The translations under genes were made by a program, and so were the position numbers. The notes beneath the pieces are model-generated. The model had not been told where the DNA came from and did no database searches. It worked only from the letters and a program-made list of their open reading frames with translations. 64,000 nucleotides of DNA from Marinobacter sp. JH2. GTDB lineage: Bacteria > Pseudomonadota > Gammaproteobacteria > Pseudomonadales > Oleiphilaceae. Of the stretch, positions 1 through 10,250 are shown in pieces. The stretch spans positions 1,178,001 through 1,242,000 of the forward strand of contig NZ_CP037934.1 of NCBI RefSeq assembly GCF_004353225.1. Reading direction: 5' to 3'. The stretch's first letter is position 1. Each line of letters begins with the position of its first letter.

Positions 1-24
1 GGCCATAGGTGAAACCCAACTTTA

Positions 25-1590
25 ATGTCTTTTAATTTCCCGTTAATGCTTCCTGAACGCCCTGTTTCCTTGCGGTTGCATGGAACGGGGGGTATCCTTC
101 CGCATCTCACTGTTAGCTGTTTTGGGCGCCTCTTGAGAAACCTTAGTCCTGTCATTTTAATCGTCAGCATCATGTTTATACTTCTTAGTGTATTCATGAC
201 ATTACCGGTCGCTTTGCTGTCTTTTACGCCCGGCGGTGCGCCCAATGCGGTTGCCTTCGCGGAATCTGCCGCCCTGGTTTTTCTTCTCGGCGTAATCGGC
301 GTGCTCAGCACTCGCCGCAAGTCACGGGACCTGAAACCCCGTTACATGTTCGTGTTAACGGTCTCTAGTTGGTTCATTATCTCGGCGCTGTCATCACTCC
401 CCTTTTACCTAAGCGACAATGGGTTATCGCTTGCCGATGCCATATTCGAAGGCACATCTGGCATCACCACAACGGGCGCAACCGTATTAACGGGGCTCGA
501 CGATTTCGATAAAGACCTGTTGCTTTGGCGATCAATTCTTCAGTGGCTTGGTGGCATTGGCATCATCGGCATGTTCGTTGCCGTACTCCCGTTCCTTCGT
601 GTGGGTGGCATGCGCTTGTTTGCCACTGAATCGTCCGAGTGGACAGACAAAGCTCTGCCCCGCATGAAAACCCTGAGCCGCGGCCTGTTGATTGTGTACG
701 CAACGCTGACAACCGTTGCGGTACTGACCTACTGGGTTTCTGGCATGTCACTGTTTGATGCTTTCAACCACGGCCTGACCAGCATCGCCACCGGTGGTTT
801 TTCTACGTCTGACTTCTCGATGGGCAAGTTCAACGACTTGATACTGGCGGAAGCTACATTTTTCATGATTCTCGGCAGCTTGCCGTTCTTCTTATTTGTA
901 CGAGAGATGCACGGCCAGCACTTCGCCCTGTTCCGGGACCAACAGGTCCGGCTATTTCTGACTATCCTGTTCACCGTTCCAGCATTGTTAACACTTTACC
1001 GCTGGTGGGTATCACCGGTGCATTTCGACCCGCTTCATAATTACATTTCTGTGCTCTTCAACGTAACGTCGGTCATCAGTACATCCGGATACGCATCGGA
1101 AGACTATTCCGCATGGGGGCCGTTGGCATTTGTGGTGTTTTTCTTTTTGATGTTCGTCGGCGGGTGTTCGGGTTCAACGGCGGGCGGCATGAAGATATTC
1201 CGCTTCCAGCTGTCTCTCATTGTTCTGCGTGAGCAGTTGATGCGACTTCTACACCCTCGTGCGGTCTTTACCCGAAACTATAACGGCCGGGCGGTCAGCG
1301 ATGAAATTATCTCATCAATGATTGCCTACACGTTTATGTTTTTGTTGTGTTTGCTGCTGATCACCGTATTGCTGGCCTCGTTACAGCTAGACTTCATCAC
1401 ATCGTTGTCCGGTGCGTTAACTTCTTTGACAAACGTCGGACCGGGGCTTGGCGATATCATCGGTCCTGCGGGTACGTTCGGTCCGCTGCCAGAAGCGGCA
1501 AAATGGATTCTTTCGGTAGGTATGCTGATGGGGCGTCTGGAAATTCTAAGCGTCGTGATCGTGCTATCTCCGGGGTTCTGGCGCGGTTGA
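25..1590 (+). CDS. trkH: TrkH/KtrB-family potassium uptake channel subunit
   Basis: Inner-membrane K+ translocating subunit of a Trk/Ktr-type uptake system, normally gated by a cytosolic NAD-binding TrkA/KtrA protein that is not in this window. The 521-aa protein is almost wholly hydrophobic. It carries the four pore-loop repeats expected of the family, each with a filter glycine: TTTGAT (about residue 150), SIATGGFS (about 255), VISTSGYA (about 355) and LTNVGPGLG (about 475). Length is normal for TrkH (480-520 aa). The first 35 residues are not obviously membrane-forming, so the true start may lie further in. The gene is convergent with the next one. TrkH family assignment is firm; which partner it uses is unknown. 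Confidence 0.93.
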   Translation: MSFNFPLMLPERPVSLRLHGTGGILPHLTVSCFGRLLRNLSPVILIVSIMFILLSVFMTLPVALLSFTPGGAPNAVAFAESAALVFLLGVIGVLSTRRKSRDLKPRYMFVLTVSSWFIISALSSLPFYLSDNGLSLADAIFEGTSGITTTGATVLTGLDDFDKDLLLWRSILQWLGGIGIIGMFVAVLPFLRVGGMRLFATESSEWTDKALPRMKTLSRGLLIVYATLTTVAVLTYWVSGMSLFDAFNHGLTSIATGGFSTSDFSMGKFNDLILAEATFFMILGSLPFFLFVREMHGQHFALFRDQQVRLFLTILFTVPALLTLYRWWVSPVHFDPLHNYISVLFNVTSVISTSGYASEDYSAWGPLAFVVFFFLMFVGGCSGSTAGGMKIFRFQLSLIVLREQLMRLLHPRAVFTRNYNGRAVSDEIISSMIAYTFMFLLCLLLITVLLASLQLDFITSLSGALTSLTNVGPGLGDIIGPAGTFGPLPEAAKWILSVGMLMGRLEILSVVIVLSPGFWRG

Positions 1591-1617
1591 AAGCGCCACG
1601 CCTGAAACCCGGACCGA

Positions 1618-2814
1618 TCAGGACTCATTACCGTCAGCCAACCTGCGCGCCGCTAAGGCGTTCATAACCGGATTGGCATACATATCGAGCAAGTACTTCC
1701 TACCGGCCTCATCACACTCGTCTAAGCGCTTGCTGATTTCAGCTTTGGCTTCTTCTCTCTCTTTGTTCGAATACGTGCCTGCTGCAATGGCATCGATACC
1801 TAAGCTGTTTGTCGTTTCAGGGGTTTCAACTTGTAGGTTGCGCATTTCATACGCGGCCAGGTTCGAAGCGTGCAGGTGATAGTTGGCGTGCATCTCATGA
1901 TCAATGTGCGCGGCCAATTCTTTCGGCGTGTCCGGCGCCTGGGATATCGGGCCCCCAAAGTGTACGTGAACATGCCCTTTCGGCCCTGTCAGCCCTTTCA
2001 TGATTTGCGCGGAATCTTCACCGTCCGCCTTCTGGTATTCCCCGGTACGCTCACGAATTTCCAATTCTCGGGCTTTATCGACATCACACGGGTCGTATTC
2101 ATAAGAGATAGACACCGGAACGATATGCAAACGGCTAAGCGCCCCCCCAAAATCCAACCCCGACTTTTTCTTGTTCATGTAAAACATTTTGATAATAGCC
2201 GGGTCGGTCGCATCGATTCCGTTCTTCGCACGGCCCTCGCGTTGAGCGATCCACACACTGTGATTGGTATCGATACTATGGTTAATAAACCCGGAAAGCG
2301 TCAGATACGCATCGCGCATTTCCCGTGGGCTGGTGATATTTCGACGCACCAGAAAGCTCTTGTTAAGCTTCATCATTTCGGCAAACACACGGTTAGACAG
2401 CAGGTTGTCACCGATGGCAATCCGGGTTGTCTGAAACCCGTTATGAAACAACAGGTGGTTAACAATCATCGGATCGCACACGATATCTCGATGGTTCGAG
2501 ATAAACAGGTGTGCATCGGTCTTACTGAGGTTCTCAAGACCACTATGAGTGACCTTTGAGATAGTGTTCCCAACCAGATCATCCACGTAACCCGACAAAC
2601 TCATTTGAAGGTCATCAATCGTATTGATACCGCCAAAGTGACTCAACAACCAACGGCGTATAAAAAAGCGTAATGGGGCTGGTGCCCAGGCCGCCAATCG
2701 TGGTGACCTAAAGCGGCCGATCATGTTTAGGAATTCAGAATCATTAAGCAGACGCTGGATAGTGGGAGCAGTTTCTTCGTCCGAATAGGGGCGAATTGAG
2801 TCAAATTCCTGCAT
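1618..2814 (-). CDS. PlsC-like 1-acylglycerol-3-phosphate acyltransferase family protein
   Basis: Predicted membrane-associated acyltransferase of phospholipid or storage-lipid synthesis. A central PlsC-type domain shows an NHRDIVCDP block, matching the catalytic His-x(n)-Asp motif I, followed by REGRAKNG, the counterpart of the PEGTRS substrate-binding motif, and a VPVSISYEYDP block. At 398 aa it is longer than classical PlsC (about 240 aa), with extra N- and C-terminal parts. It starts about 160 bases from recQ on the opposite strand, so the two probably share a promoter region. Acceptor and acyl donor cannot be read from the sequence. Confidence 0.82.
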   Translation of the reverse strand: MQEFDSIRPYSDEETAPTIQRLLNDSEFLNMIGRFRSPRLAAWAPAPLRFFIRRWLLSHFGGINTIDDLQMSLSGYVDDLVGNTISKVTHSGLENLSKTDAHLFISNHRDIVCDPMIVNHLLFHNGFQTTRIAIGDNLLSNRVFAEMMKLNKSFLVRRNITSPREMRDAYLTLSGFINHSIDTNHSVWIAQREGRAKNGIDATDPAIIKMFYMNKKKSGLDFGGALSRLHIVPVSISYEYDPCDVDKARELEIRERTGEYQKADGEDSAQIMKGLTGPKGHVHVHFGGPISQAPDTPKELAAHIDHEMHANYHLHASNLAAYEMRNLQVETPETTNSLGIDAIAAGTYSNKEREEAKAEISKRLDECDEAGRKYLLDMYANPVMNALAARRLADGNES

Positions 2815-2974
2815 GCGGGCCCTGTTGTTGTTCGCGGATGTTAATTGGAGGTTTTAACGGTGCGATATTGTAACCGGTCTATCACCGGTTTTCCTCCACC
2901 TAAACGCCTTGGGCATCTATATCTGGTATGATTCCCAGCCTGAAATTTACCCTCCCCAAAGGCCAGCGCCCATC

Positions 2975-4843
2975 ATGTACCAGGATCATGACTTCGAGCA
3001 ATTAGCCAAAGAGCGCCCATCGGTTTCTGATAAAAGTCCGGAACAGGTACTCCATGAGGTTTTTGGCTATGAAAGTTTTCGCCCGCTACAGGGTGACATC
3101 GTTCAAGAAGTCATTAGAGGCGGCGATGCTCTGGTACTGATGCCCACTGGCGGAGGTAAATCGCTTTGTTACCAAGTACCAGCATTAGTTCGAACCGGAA
3201 CGGCCATCGTGATTTCGCCATTGATTGCGTTGATGCAGGATCAAGTGAACGCGTTGCGTGAACTAGGCGTGAAAGCGGCATTCCTGAACTCCTCGATGGA
3301 CTTTGAGCAAGCTCGCGCCACAGAGTACGCTTTGATGACCGGTGAGCTGGATCTGCTTTATTGCGCCCCAGAACGCCTGATTCAACCTCGCATTATTGAA
3401 CTGCTTCACAGCGCATCGCTTTCGATGTTCGCAATTGACGAAGCTCATTGCGTGTCTCAATGGGGGCATGATTTTCGGTCGGATTACCTACAGCTCAGCA
3501 TGCTGGCAGAAGAATTCCCAGGTGTGCCTCGCATCGCTCTGACAGCCACAGCAGATGAGCGCACGCGCAAAGAGATCGCGGAGCGCCTCTCGCTCACCAG
3601 CGCGAGGCACTTCGTCAGCGGCTTCGACCGCCCGAACATTCAATACCGAATAACACCAAAAACTAATGCAAACAAACAGTTACTGGATTTTATCAAAGTC
3701 GAACATCAAGATGATTGCGGTATTGTTTATTGTCTATCACGGAATAAGGTAGATGCCACGACCAAACTGTTGGCGGAAAAAGGCTATACCGCACTGCCCT
3801 ATCACGCTGGTTTGTCCAACGAAGAGCGATCGCGAAATCAGGAGCGTTTTCTCCGGGAAGATGGTGTGATTGTTGTCGCGACCATTGCCTTTGGTATGGG
3901 CATCGACAAACCCGATGTGCGCTTCGTGGCACACCTTGATTTACCGAAAAGCCTAGAGGCCTACTATCAAGAAACCGGCCGTGCAGGCCGTGATGGGAAG
4001 CCTTCGACCGCCTGGATGGTTTATGGCTTGCAAGATGTCATCAAACTGCGCCAAATGTTGGAAACTTCCCAAGGCAACGATCAATTCAAGCGGGTTGAAC
4101 GTCAGAAACTGGATGCGATGTTAGGGCTTTGCGAAGTCACTCAGTGTCGTCGCCAGGTACTGCTTCGCTATTTTGGCGATACCTTGGAAAAACCTTGCGG
4201 GAACTGTGATACCTGCCTAACTCCACCTGAAACCTGGGATGGCACCGTAGCGGTGCAGAAAGCGCTGTCCTGTGTATTCCGCACCGGCCAACGTTACGGC
4301 GTGACTTATCTGATTGATGTATTGAGAGGCTCAAGTAACGAACGTATTCTTCAAGCTGGCCATCAAACCATATCTACCTTCGGCATCGGTACCGAATTAT
4401 CAGCCAACGAATGGAAATCGGTATTCCGGCAACTGGTCGCCAACGGCTATCTGCGCGCGGATCCAGAAGGGTACGGCGCACTCCAACTAACAGAAATATG
4501 TCGCCCGTTATTAAAAGGTAAACAGAAAGTCGAGCTACGAAAAGATCCGGTCGTGAAGAAATCGTCCGGCAATAATTCGAGCAAGCGCAGCGGTGCCAAT
4601 GTTAAAGATCAAATCACGGACCAGGCTGGATGGGATGCCCTGCGAGCATGCCGAAAAGAGCTGGCGGACAAGCAAGGTGTGCCGCCTTATGTGATCTTCC
4701 ACGACACCACCCTGTTCGACATGTTGGAACGTCGGCCAACGTCGTTGGATGAGCTGGCAGAAGTCAGCGGCGTGGGCGCAGCGAAGCTGGAAAAATACGG
4801 TGACATTTTCCTGCAAACGCTGCGCGAAATGCCTCAGGCCTGA
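2975..4843 (+). CDS. recQ: ATP-dependent DNA helicase RecQ
   Basis: 3'-5' DNA helicase acting in recombination and replication-fork repair. Visible in order: Walker A MPTGGGKS (about residues 56-63), DEAH box followed by the [10 protein letters not shown] block typical of RecQ (about 155-170), motif VI with TGRAGRDG, the RecQ zinc site CR..CGNCDTC, a winged-helix region, and a C-terminal HRDC domain (about 545-622). The reading frame is open from a TTG at 2909, but the ATG at 2975 gives the conventional N-terminus and is preferred (622 aa). The 3' end overlaps the convergent DUF4442 gene by about 10 bases. Confidence 0.96.
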   Translation: MYQDHDFEQLAKERPSVSDKSPEQVLHEVFGYESFRPLQGDIVQEVIRGGDALVLMPTGGGKSLCYQVPALVRTGTAIVISPLIALMQDQVNALRELGVKAAFLNSSMDFEQARATEYALMTGELDLLYCAPERLIQPRIIELLHSASLSMFAIDEAHCVSQWGHDFRSDYLQLSMLAEEFPGVPRIALTATADERTRKEIAERLSLTSARHFVSGFDRPNIQYRITPKTNANKQLLDFIKVEHQDDCGIVYCLSRNKVDATTKLLAEKGYTALPYHAGLSNEERSRNQERFLREDGVIVVATIAFGMGIDKPDVRFVAHLDLPKSLEAYYQETGRAGRDGKPSTAWMVYGLQDVIKLRQMLETSQGNDQFKRVERQKLDAMLGLCEVTQCRRQVLLRYFGDTLEKPCGNCDTCLTPPETWDGTVAVQKALSCVFRTGQRYGVTYLIDVLRGSSNERILQAGHQTISTFGIGTELSANEWKSVFRQLVANGYLRADPEGYGALQLTEICRPLLKGKQKVELRKDPVVKKSSGNNSSKRSGANVKDQITDQAGWDALRACRKELADKQGVPPYVIFHDTTLFDMLERRPTSLDELAEVSGVGAAKLEKYGDIFLQTLREMPQA

Positions 4844-5388
4844 GGCTTGAAGCCCTTCTTGCGCACTCGGTACTGGGCGTAAGAAGTGGCCATATGATTT
4901 CCGTCTTTGTCTCTTAGCACGCCTTCGAGCGTAAATTTACCACGACCTGTTGCATCGGCTTCCGCCAATACCGCGGCAACGGTTTCATTCGGGAGACTGA
5001 ATTCCACTTCTACATCCGAGTCAGCAGGCTGCAAGAATTCCAGGGTCATGCTTTTCAGAATCGGGGTGTAGGCCGGGCCAAGGTCAAAAAATGCCAAAAT
5101 TCCTCCCGGAATCTCAGCAACCAAAAAATACGCGCCCGCGTACAGACTACCGAAATGATTTTTATTGCCCTTCAGTTTTATCCTTGCACGAACGTAGCCC
5201 GGACGAACTTCTTGCACCGAAAACCCGTTGCGAGTGGTAAACGGAATCGCCATGCCGACAATGCGGTTGATTGCGGTATAACTTCCGGTTTTCTTAATCC
5301 ATTCCAGCGGCTGCAACAACGTGGCGTTTGCATTCGTGTGTCCAACCCACTGCCCCGCAGTGCCAATAAGCTTATCGATGACGGCCAT
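4834..5388 (-). CDS. DUF4442 hotdog-fold protein (thioesterase-like)
   Basis: A 184-aa protein of the DUF4442 family, a single hotdog fold related to acyl-CoA thioesterases. Family-like features are the [11 protein letters not shown] segment that replaces the usual HGG motif, and the central hydrophobic helix [11 protein letters not shown]. No classical catalytic Asp/Glu pattern can be assigned with confidence, so enzymatic activity is inferred only from the fold. A GGAGCC ribosome binding site lies just before the ATG. It is convergent and overlapping with recQ. Confidence 0.8.
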   Translation of the reverse strand: MAVIDKLIGTAGQWVGHTNANATLLQPLEWIKKTGSYTAINRIVGMAIPFTTRNGFSVQEVRPGYVRARIKLKGNKNHFGSLYAGAYFLVAEIPGGILAFFDLGPAYTPILKSMTLEFLQPADSDVEVEFSLPNETVAAVLAEADATGRGKFTLEGVLRDKDGNHMATSYAQYRVRKKGFKPQA

Positions 5389-5454
5389 AGTGTGGCTCCT
5401 TTAATTGTTCAGGCGGGAATGATTACAATACTGTTGCTTGGGTTCAAGAAACTT

Positions 5455-5484
5455 CGTGCATTATCACGTGCATTCCGTGCAATT
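5455..5484. repeat. Three near-tandem CGTGCATT-type octamers
   Basis: CGTGCATT occurs at 5455-5462 and 5467-5474, then CGTGCAATT at 5476-5484, all in the same orientation, in the divergent gap between the DUF4442 gene and the binding-protein gene. It could be a regulator-binding array or chance. Confidence 0.4.
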
Positions 5485-5561
5485 TAACCGTTTTACGGTA
5501 GTCTGTGACCTAACACTCTAATCGAGTGACAGTATTCCCTGCGAAAAGAAGGACTTTGAGC

Positions 5562-6491
5562 GTGGCATTACTCACAAGGAAACAAGGTGTTAAGGCGCGA
5601 GGTTTACTGGGCTTACTTTGCGCTATGCTGGGTCTACCACTTGCCGCAGAGACACCGGTAACGGAAGATGCCAAAGATTACATTCTTTGGTATCGCAATT
5701 ACGATAACCCTGCCATACATACCCTTGTTGAGCTTGCCTTTAATAAAACGCCGGAATACGGAGACTTTCAACTCATCCGGAGCGAGGAATTAAGCCAAGG
5801 GCGCGCCCTTAAAGAGCTCGCCGGCAACGATTCTACTCTTGTCGATATCGCAAACGTGGCCACATCACCGGATCGAGAGGCCGCTCTAACAGCCATTCCA
5901 ATTCCCGTGGACGGCGGGCTCCTAGGTTTTCGGGTCTGCTTGGTATTGCCCGAAAACCTTAGAAAGTTTCACGGCATCACCAACATAGAAGACCTCTATT
6001 CACGGAATATCCGCATTGGCCAAGGGGTTCACTGGCCAGACACACCTATTCTGGAGAGAAACGGTGTGAGCGTAATCACCCATGCGCGTTACGAAATCCT
6101 GTTCGGTATGTTGAGAAACCGGCGTTTCGAATGCTTTGCCCGGGGTATCAGTGAGGTGATGTTCGAAGTGGAACGTGAAGACGCAAAAGGACTGGTGATC
6201 GAGCCTACCCTCTTACTGGCTTATCCGATGCCTTCTTATTTGTTCGTAGCGCCGAATGACCACGAAATCGCCCAACGAATACAGTTGGGGCTTGAACGTG
6301 CGATCCGTGATGGTAGTTTTGCGGTTTACTTGAAGCAGTCTTTCGGTGAAAGCGTCGCCAGCCTAAATCTGAATCGCCGGACAGTGATCGCGTTAAAAAA
6401 CCCGCACCTGACAGATGATTCCGAGTATGTCGCAAGGCGAATCTTGGACAATCTGAAACGCCGGATTGACTACCTGGCCAACGATCAGTAA
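5562..6491 (+). CDS. Exported periplasmic substrate-binding-like protein
   Basis: Predicted secreted protein of the type-2 periplasmic binding fold (the solute-binding or transporter-substrate-binding superfamily). The frame opens at a GTG at 5526, but the GTG at 5562 has an AGAAGG ribosome binding site about 11 bases upstream and gives a clean signal peptide (ARGLLGLLCAMLGLPLAAE), so it is preferred. The mature part shows the usual alternation of two lobes but no motif that names a ligand. No ABC ATPase or permease is adjacent; the neighbour is a convergent chemoreceptor. It could be a sensory or orphan binding protein. Confidence 0.7.
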   Translation: MALLTRKQGVKARGLLGLLCAMLGLPLAAETPVTEDAKDYILWYRNYDNPAIHTLVELAFNKTPEYGDFQLIRSEELSQGRALKELAGNDSTLVDIANVATSPDREAALTAIPIPVDGGLLGFRVCLVLPENLRKFHGITNIEDLYSRNIRIGQGVHWPDTPILERNGVSVITHARYEILFGMLRNRRFECFARGISEVMFEVEREDAKGLVIEPTLLLAYPMPSYLFVAPNDHEIAQRIQLGLERAIRDGSFAVYLKQSFGESVASLNLNRRTVIALKNPHLTDDSEYVARRILDNLKRRIDYLANDQ

Positions 6492-6535
6492 ATATCCAAT
6501 ACGGCCATCCTTGGCCCCATCTGAAATCTGCCAAA

Positions 6536-8425
6536 TCAGTCGACTTTAAAGCGGCTCACCCTATCGTTGAGCGTGTGGCCGATGGTTTCAATCTGACTGC
6601 TGTACACGTCATTTTCGCCTGTTGCTTCTGCCGCAGCCTGGCCTTGCTCAGCAATACGCGTAATGGACGCATTCAATTCTTCGGTAACAGACGTCTGCTC
6701 TTCAGAAGCCGTGGCAATCTGAGAGGTCATCTGACTGATCGAGGTGATGGCTTCCGCAATTCGGTTCAAAGACTCCATCGCATCCTGCGCCTTTTCCATG
6801 CTCACATTCGACACTGCCGTCGAAGCCTTCATTACGTCAACCGCGTCGCTAGCGCCCTCCTGAAGACGCTCGATCATACTATTGATCTCTTCCGTGGAAG
6901 TGCGGGTGCGCTGTGCCAGATTTCGCACTTCGTCCGCCACTACTGCAAAGCCACGCCCGGCTTCTCCGGCACGGGCCGCCTCAATTGCAGCGTTCAGTGC
7001 CAGCAGGTTGGTTTGCTCGGCTATACCTTGAATCACTTCAAGCACCGTGGTGATTGAAGAAACGTCCTGACCGAGCTTATCAATCACTTCGGCAGCTGCC
7101 GTGATCTCATGGGACAGTTTTTGAACCGCATCGCGAGAAGCTGCAACGGTTTCTCGGGAGTCCAAACTCTCGTGGTCCGCCTGTTCGGCAGCTTCCGCGG
7201 TTTGTTGCGCGCTTTGCGCAATTTCGTTGGCAGCGGCTGACATCTCGTTAATAGCCGTAGCGACCATGTTGATCTCGCCTTGCTGCCCTTCCACACATTC
7301 ACGACTGTTGCTGGAGGTTTGGCGGAGTGAAGTCACATTCCGGGAAAGCTCTTCGCTGCGCTCCTTCACTTCACTCACTACCTGCTGAATGTTCAGAACA
7401 AACTTATTGAAGTTGCTCGCGAGAATTCCGAATTCGTCGCGGGCGCTATCATCAAGTCGTTGAGTGAGATCTGCATCGCCGGATGCAATGTCAGACATGG
7501 CTCCGTTCAAGCGGCGCACCGGAGCCATCAATGCGCGAATTCCAATGTGCAGGATAATCAAAGCAAGGATCAAGCCGACGAAGGTGATGATCAGACTGGT
7601 CATTCGAGCGTCTACGACAGGCTGTGTGATTTGATCCCAGTTAACGACTGAGCCAATGTACCAATCCACGCTTCGGGCATCCGAAATCGGGAAAAACGCG
7701 ACACTCCATTCTGTGCCATCACGCTCGAATTTTGCCGGAGTACCATCTTTTTCTGGCTTGTACCCCAAGAATTCCCGGGCACTTTTTCCGATCAAAGACT
7801 GGTCGGGGTGGAATAAGATGGTGCCACTATCATCTATCAGCATGGCATAACCAGCATCACCAAGGGTGATGGAAGCCAGTAGCTTCTGGATGACATTCAA
7901 ACTTATGTCCATGCCAGCCACGCCTTCAAAGTTACCCGAAGACACCGGAGCGATGGCAGAGATCAACGTTTCACCGGATTGCGCATCCTGATAAGTGCCG
8001 GTAAAAGACACTTCTCCTTCCGCTCGGGCCTGCTTGTACCAGGGGCGTTCCCGGGGATCAAAGCTGCTGCCCAGCGCTTGTTCGGAAGCACTGGAACGCA
8101 TAATCATACGGCCACCGGTGGTGCCAACGTAGACATCTTTCGCATTACCACCTTCCGTCATCGTGTTTAACAGCAGGCGCGCCTGCTCATCGGATTCGAT
8201 GCTGGAAAGCGCCTTCGCGGTAGCACTGGTCATATCCAAACGGGTATTCAGCCAGTCGGCAATACTAGCAGTGCTCTGCTCAATGGCCCCATCTAACATG
8301 GCAAACACATAAGTGTCTGTGGTTTTCTGGATCTGGCGATCAGAAGTAAAGGTAAAAACAGCCATGATGACGGTGATAAGAACGCCGACAGCAACCAGCA
8401 GCTTCTGCCCGAATGAAAGTTGCAC
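6536..8425 (-). CDS. Methyl-accepting chemotaxis protein with dCache sensor
   Basis: Inner-membrane chemoreceptor of 629 aa. TM1 lies at about residues 8-28, a periplasmic dCache_1 domain at about 30-275, TM2 at about 278-300, then HAMP and a long cytoplasmic coiled coil with the conserved hairpin tip [19 protein letters not shown]. The sensor contains R127-x-W129-Y130, Y145-x-D147 and D173. This is the residue pattern known for amino-acid-binding dCache domains such as Pseudomonas PctA, so an L-amino-acid ligand is inferred. There is no C-terminal CheR-tethering pentapeptide. A GGAG ribosome binding site precedes the ATG. Confidence 0.93.
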   Translation of the reverse strand: MQLSFGQKLLVAVGVLITVIMAVFTFTSDRQIQKTTDTYVFAMLDGAIEQSTASIADWLNTRLDMTSATAKALSSIESDEQARLLLNTMTEGGNAKDVYVGTTGGRMIMRSSASEQALGSSFDPRERPWYKQARAEGEVSFTGTYQDAQSGETLISAIAPVSSGNFEGVAGMDISLNVIQKLLASITLGDAGYAMLIDDSGTILFHPDQSLIGKSAREFLGYKPEKDGTPAKFERDGTEWSVAFFPISDARSVDWYIGSVVNWDQITQPVVDARMTSLIITFVGLILALIILHIGIRALMAPVRRLNGAMSDIASGDADLTQRLDDSARDEFGILASNFNKFVLNIQQVVSEVKERSEELSRNVTSLRQTSSNSRECVEGQQGEINMVATAINEMSAAANEIAQSAQQTAEAAEQADHESLDSRETVAASRDAVQKLSHEITAAAEVIDKLGQDVSSITTVLEVIQGIAEQTNLLALNAAIEAARAGEAGRGFAVVADEVRNLAQRTRTSTEEINSMIERLQEGASDAVDVMKASTAVSNVSMEKAQDAMESLNRIAEAITSISQMTSQIATASEEQTSVTEELNASITRIAEQGQAAAEATGENDVYSSQIETIGHTLNDRVSRFKVD

Positions 8426-8611
8426 GGTGAAAACTCCTCCAAGGAAAGCGCGGTGCGCGAGTTTAATCCAGTTGTTTGGGTGGCGCAGTTACCAAGTGTA
8501 TCGGCGGCCATTAACGGTTCTTTAGGTGAACGTGTGGGTGCTTGCGTACTCTGCTAATATTCGACGCATCATCGTTTTTTGCCGATGCTGAACCTAACGG
8601 AGAGAGCTTGC

Positions 8612-10147
8612 ATGGCCCATGAAGATTTACACCTGAATCTGCGAAACCTCACCCTCGATGACTACAACGAATTGCAGGCATTGATGGACGATGTGTATGA
8701 CGACATCGGCGGATCCTGGCCAAAAGACACGATTAAAACGCTAGTTGAGCAGTTTCCGGACGGGCAAGTCTGTATAGAAGAAAGCGGAAAACTCGTGGCC
8801 GTTGCCCTGACTGTATGCGTTAAATACGAAAGGTTCAGTAACCCTCATGCCTACGATGATCTGATCCTGCGTAACGAAAAGATTTGGCATAACCCCAACG
8901 GAGACTCGTTGTACGGATTGGACGTTTTCATACATCCTGAGTACCGAGGTTACCGTTTAGGTCGCCGCCTTTACGAAGCACGCAAAGAACTTTGCCGCTC
9001 CATGAACCTACGAGCAATTCTTGCCGGCGGTCGTATCCCCAATTACTTCAAGTATGCCGATCAATACACCCCGGAGGAATACATTCAGCGGGTAGACCGG
9101 AAAGAAATCTACGATCCGATTCTAAGCTTCCAGCTGTCCAATGATTTTCAGGTCACCCGTTTGATGCACAAATACCTGCCTGAGGATGAGAAATCACTGG
9201 GCTACGCCACTTTGCTGGAATGGCGCAACATCCTTTACTTGCCGCCCACCTCTGTTCTGGACGTCAAGAAGACACAAGTCAGAATGGGTGCTGTCCAGTG
9301 GCAAATGCGAGAGTTCACATCGGTTGATGAAGTGCTTAAGCAGGTAGAGTATTTTGTTGATGCTTTATCCGATTACAAAAGCGACTTCGCGCTGTTCCCG
9401 GAATTCTTTAACGCGCCCTTGATGGGGCTTACGGATCAGATGGACCAAACCCGTGCCATTCGCTTTCTGGCCGGATTTACCGAACAGTTCCGTAACGAAA
9501 TGTCGGACATGGCGGTGAGCTACAACATCAACATCATCACCGGGTCTATGCCCCTTATCGAAGACGACCGCGTTTACAACGTGTCGTACCTGTGCCACCG
9601 CGATGGCCGCGTTGACGAACAGCGTAAGATTCACATCACCCCTCACGAACGTCGCGACTGGGTGATCGAAGGTGGCCATGAATTTAACGTATTTGAGACG
9701 GATGCTGGTCGGGTCGCGATTCTGATTTGTTATGATATTGAATTCCCTGAGTTGGGCCGCATCGCTGCCGAAAAAGAGGTCGATATCATTTGCGTGCCTT
9801 TCTGGACCGACACTAAAAACGGTTATCTGCGAGTTCGGCATTGTGCTCAGGCTCGCGCCATCGAAAACGAATGTTATGTTGTGATTACAGGCAGTGTAGG
9901 TAACCTGCCGAAGGTGGAGAACCTAGACGTACAATACGCCCAGTCATCTGTGTTTTCTCCGTCAGACTTTGCCTTCCCCCACGATGCGGTGATGGCTGAG
10001 ACAACACCTAATACAGAAATGATCATGTTTTCCGACATGGATCTCGACAAACTCAAGTTGGTGCGCAATGAAGGGTCTGTGACCAATCTTTTGGACCGTC
10101 GAGTCGATCTATATCAAATAAAAACGCGCGAACCATCGGTATCATAA
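8612..10147 (+). CDS. Fused GNAT acetyltransferase and carbon-nitrogen hydrolase
   Basis: A 511-aa cytosolic two-domain enzyme. The N-terminal 190 residues form a GNAT acetyltransferase (acetyl-CoA-binding segment VFIHPEYRGYRLGRRLYEARK). The C-terminal part (about 215-490) is a nitrilase-superfamily amidohydrolase with the Glu-Lys-Cys triad visible in FPEFF, EQRKIHITPHE and LICYDIEFPE. The start is the ATG at 8612, because GGAGAG sits 6-7 bases upstream; an ATG at 8579 lacks a site. The fusion is a known but functionally uncharacterised arrangement, and the substrate is not deducible. It stands alone between the chemoreceptor (divergent) and a PilZ-like gene. Confidence 0.9.
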   Translation: MAHEDLHLNLRNLTLDDYNELQALMDDVYDDIGGSWPKDTIKTLVEQFPDGQVCIEESGKLVAVALTVCVKYERFSNPHAYDDLILRNEKIWHNPNGDSLYGLDVFIHPEYRGYRLGRRLYEARKELCRSMNLRAILAGGRIPNYFKYADQYTPEEYIQRVDRKEIYDPILSFQLSNDFQVTRLMHKYLPEDEKSLGYATLLEWRNILYLPPTSVLDVKKTQVRMGAVQWQMREFTSVDEVLKQVEYFVDALSDYKSDFALFPEFFNAPLMGLTDQMDQTRAIRFLAGFTEQFRNEMSDMAVSYNINIITGSMPLIEDDRVYNVSYLCHRDGRVDEQRKIHITPHERRDWVIEGGHEFNVFETDAGRVAILICYDIEFPELGRIAAEKEVDIICVPFWTDTKNGYLRVRHCAQARAIENECYVVITGSVGNLPKVENLDVQYAQSSVFSPSDFAFPHDAVMAETTPNTEMIMFSDMDLDKLKLVRNEGSVTNLLDRRVDLYQIKTREPSVS

Positions 10148-10160
10148 ATACTGTTGAAAC

Positions 10161-10212
10161 CGGGTGTAATTGCCAAATGCATAGAGTCCGTCTATGGTTC
10201 AAATTACGCCCG
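10161..10212. repeat. Nested inverted repeat in intergenic DNA
   Basis: An outer stem CGGGTGTAATT (10161-10171) pairs with AATTACGCCCG (10202-10212) with one G-U. Inside it a perfect hairpin CATAGA-gtccg-TCTATG runs 10180-10196. There is no T-tract, so it is not a standard intrinsic terminator. It lies between the nitrilase fusion and the PilZ-like gene. Confidence 0.6.
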
Positions 10213-10250
10213 CTTCAAGTTGTCGCCATTAGGAAAAGAGAACAGGTTTC

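Noticed and set aside
1870-2559. 229-codon plus-strand frame opposite the acyltransferase
   Set aside because: A shadow of the minus-strand gene, which carries the acyltransferase motifs.
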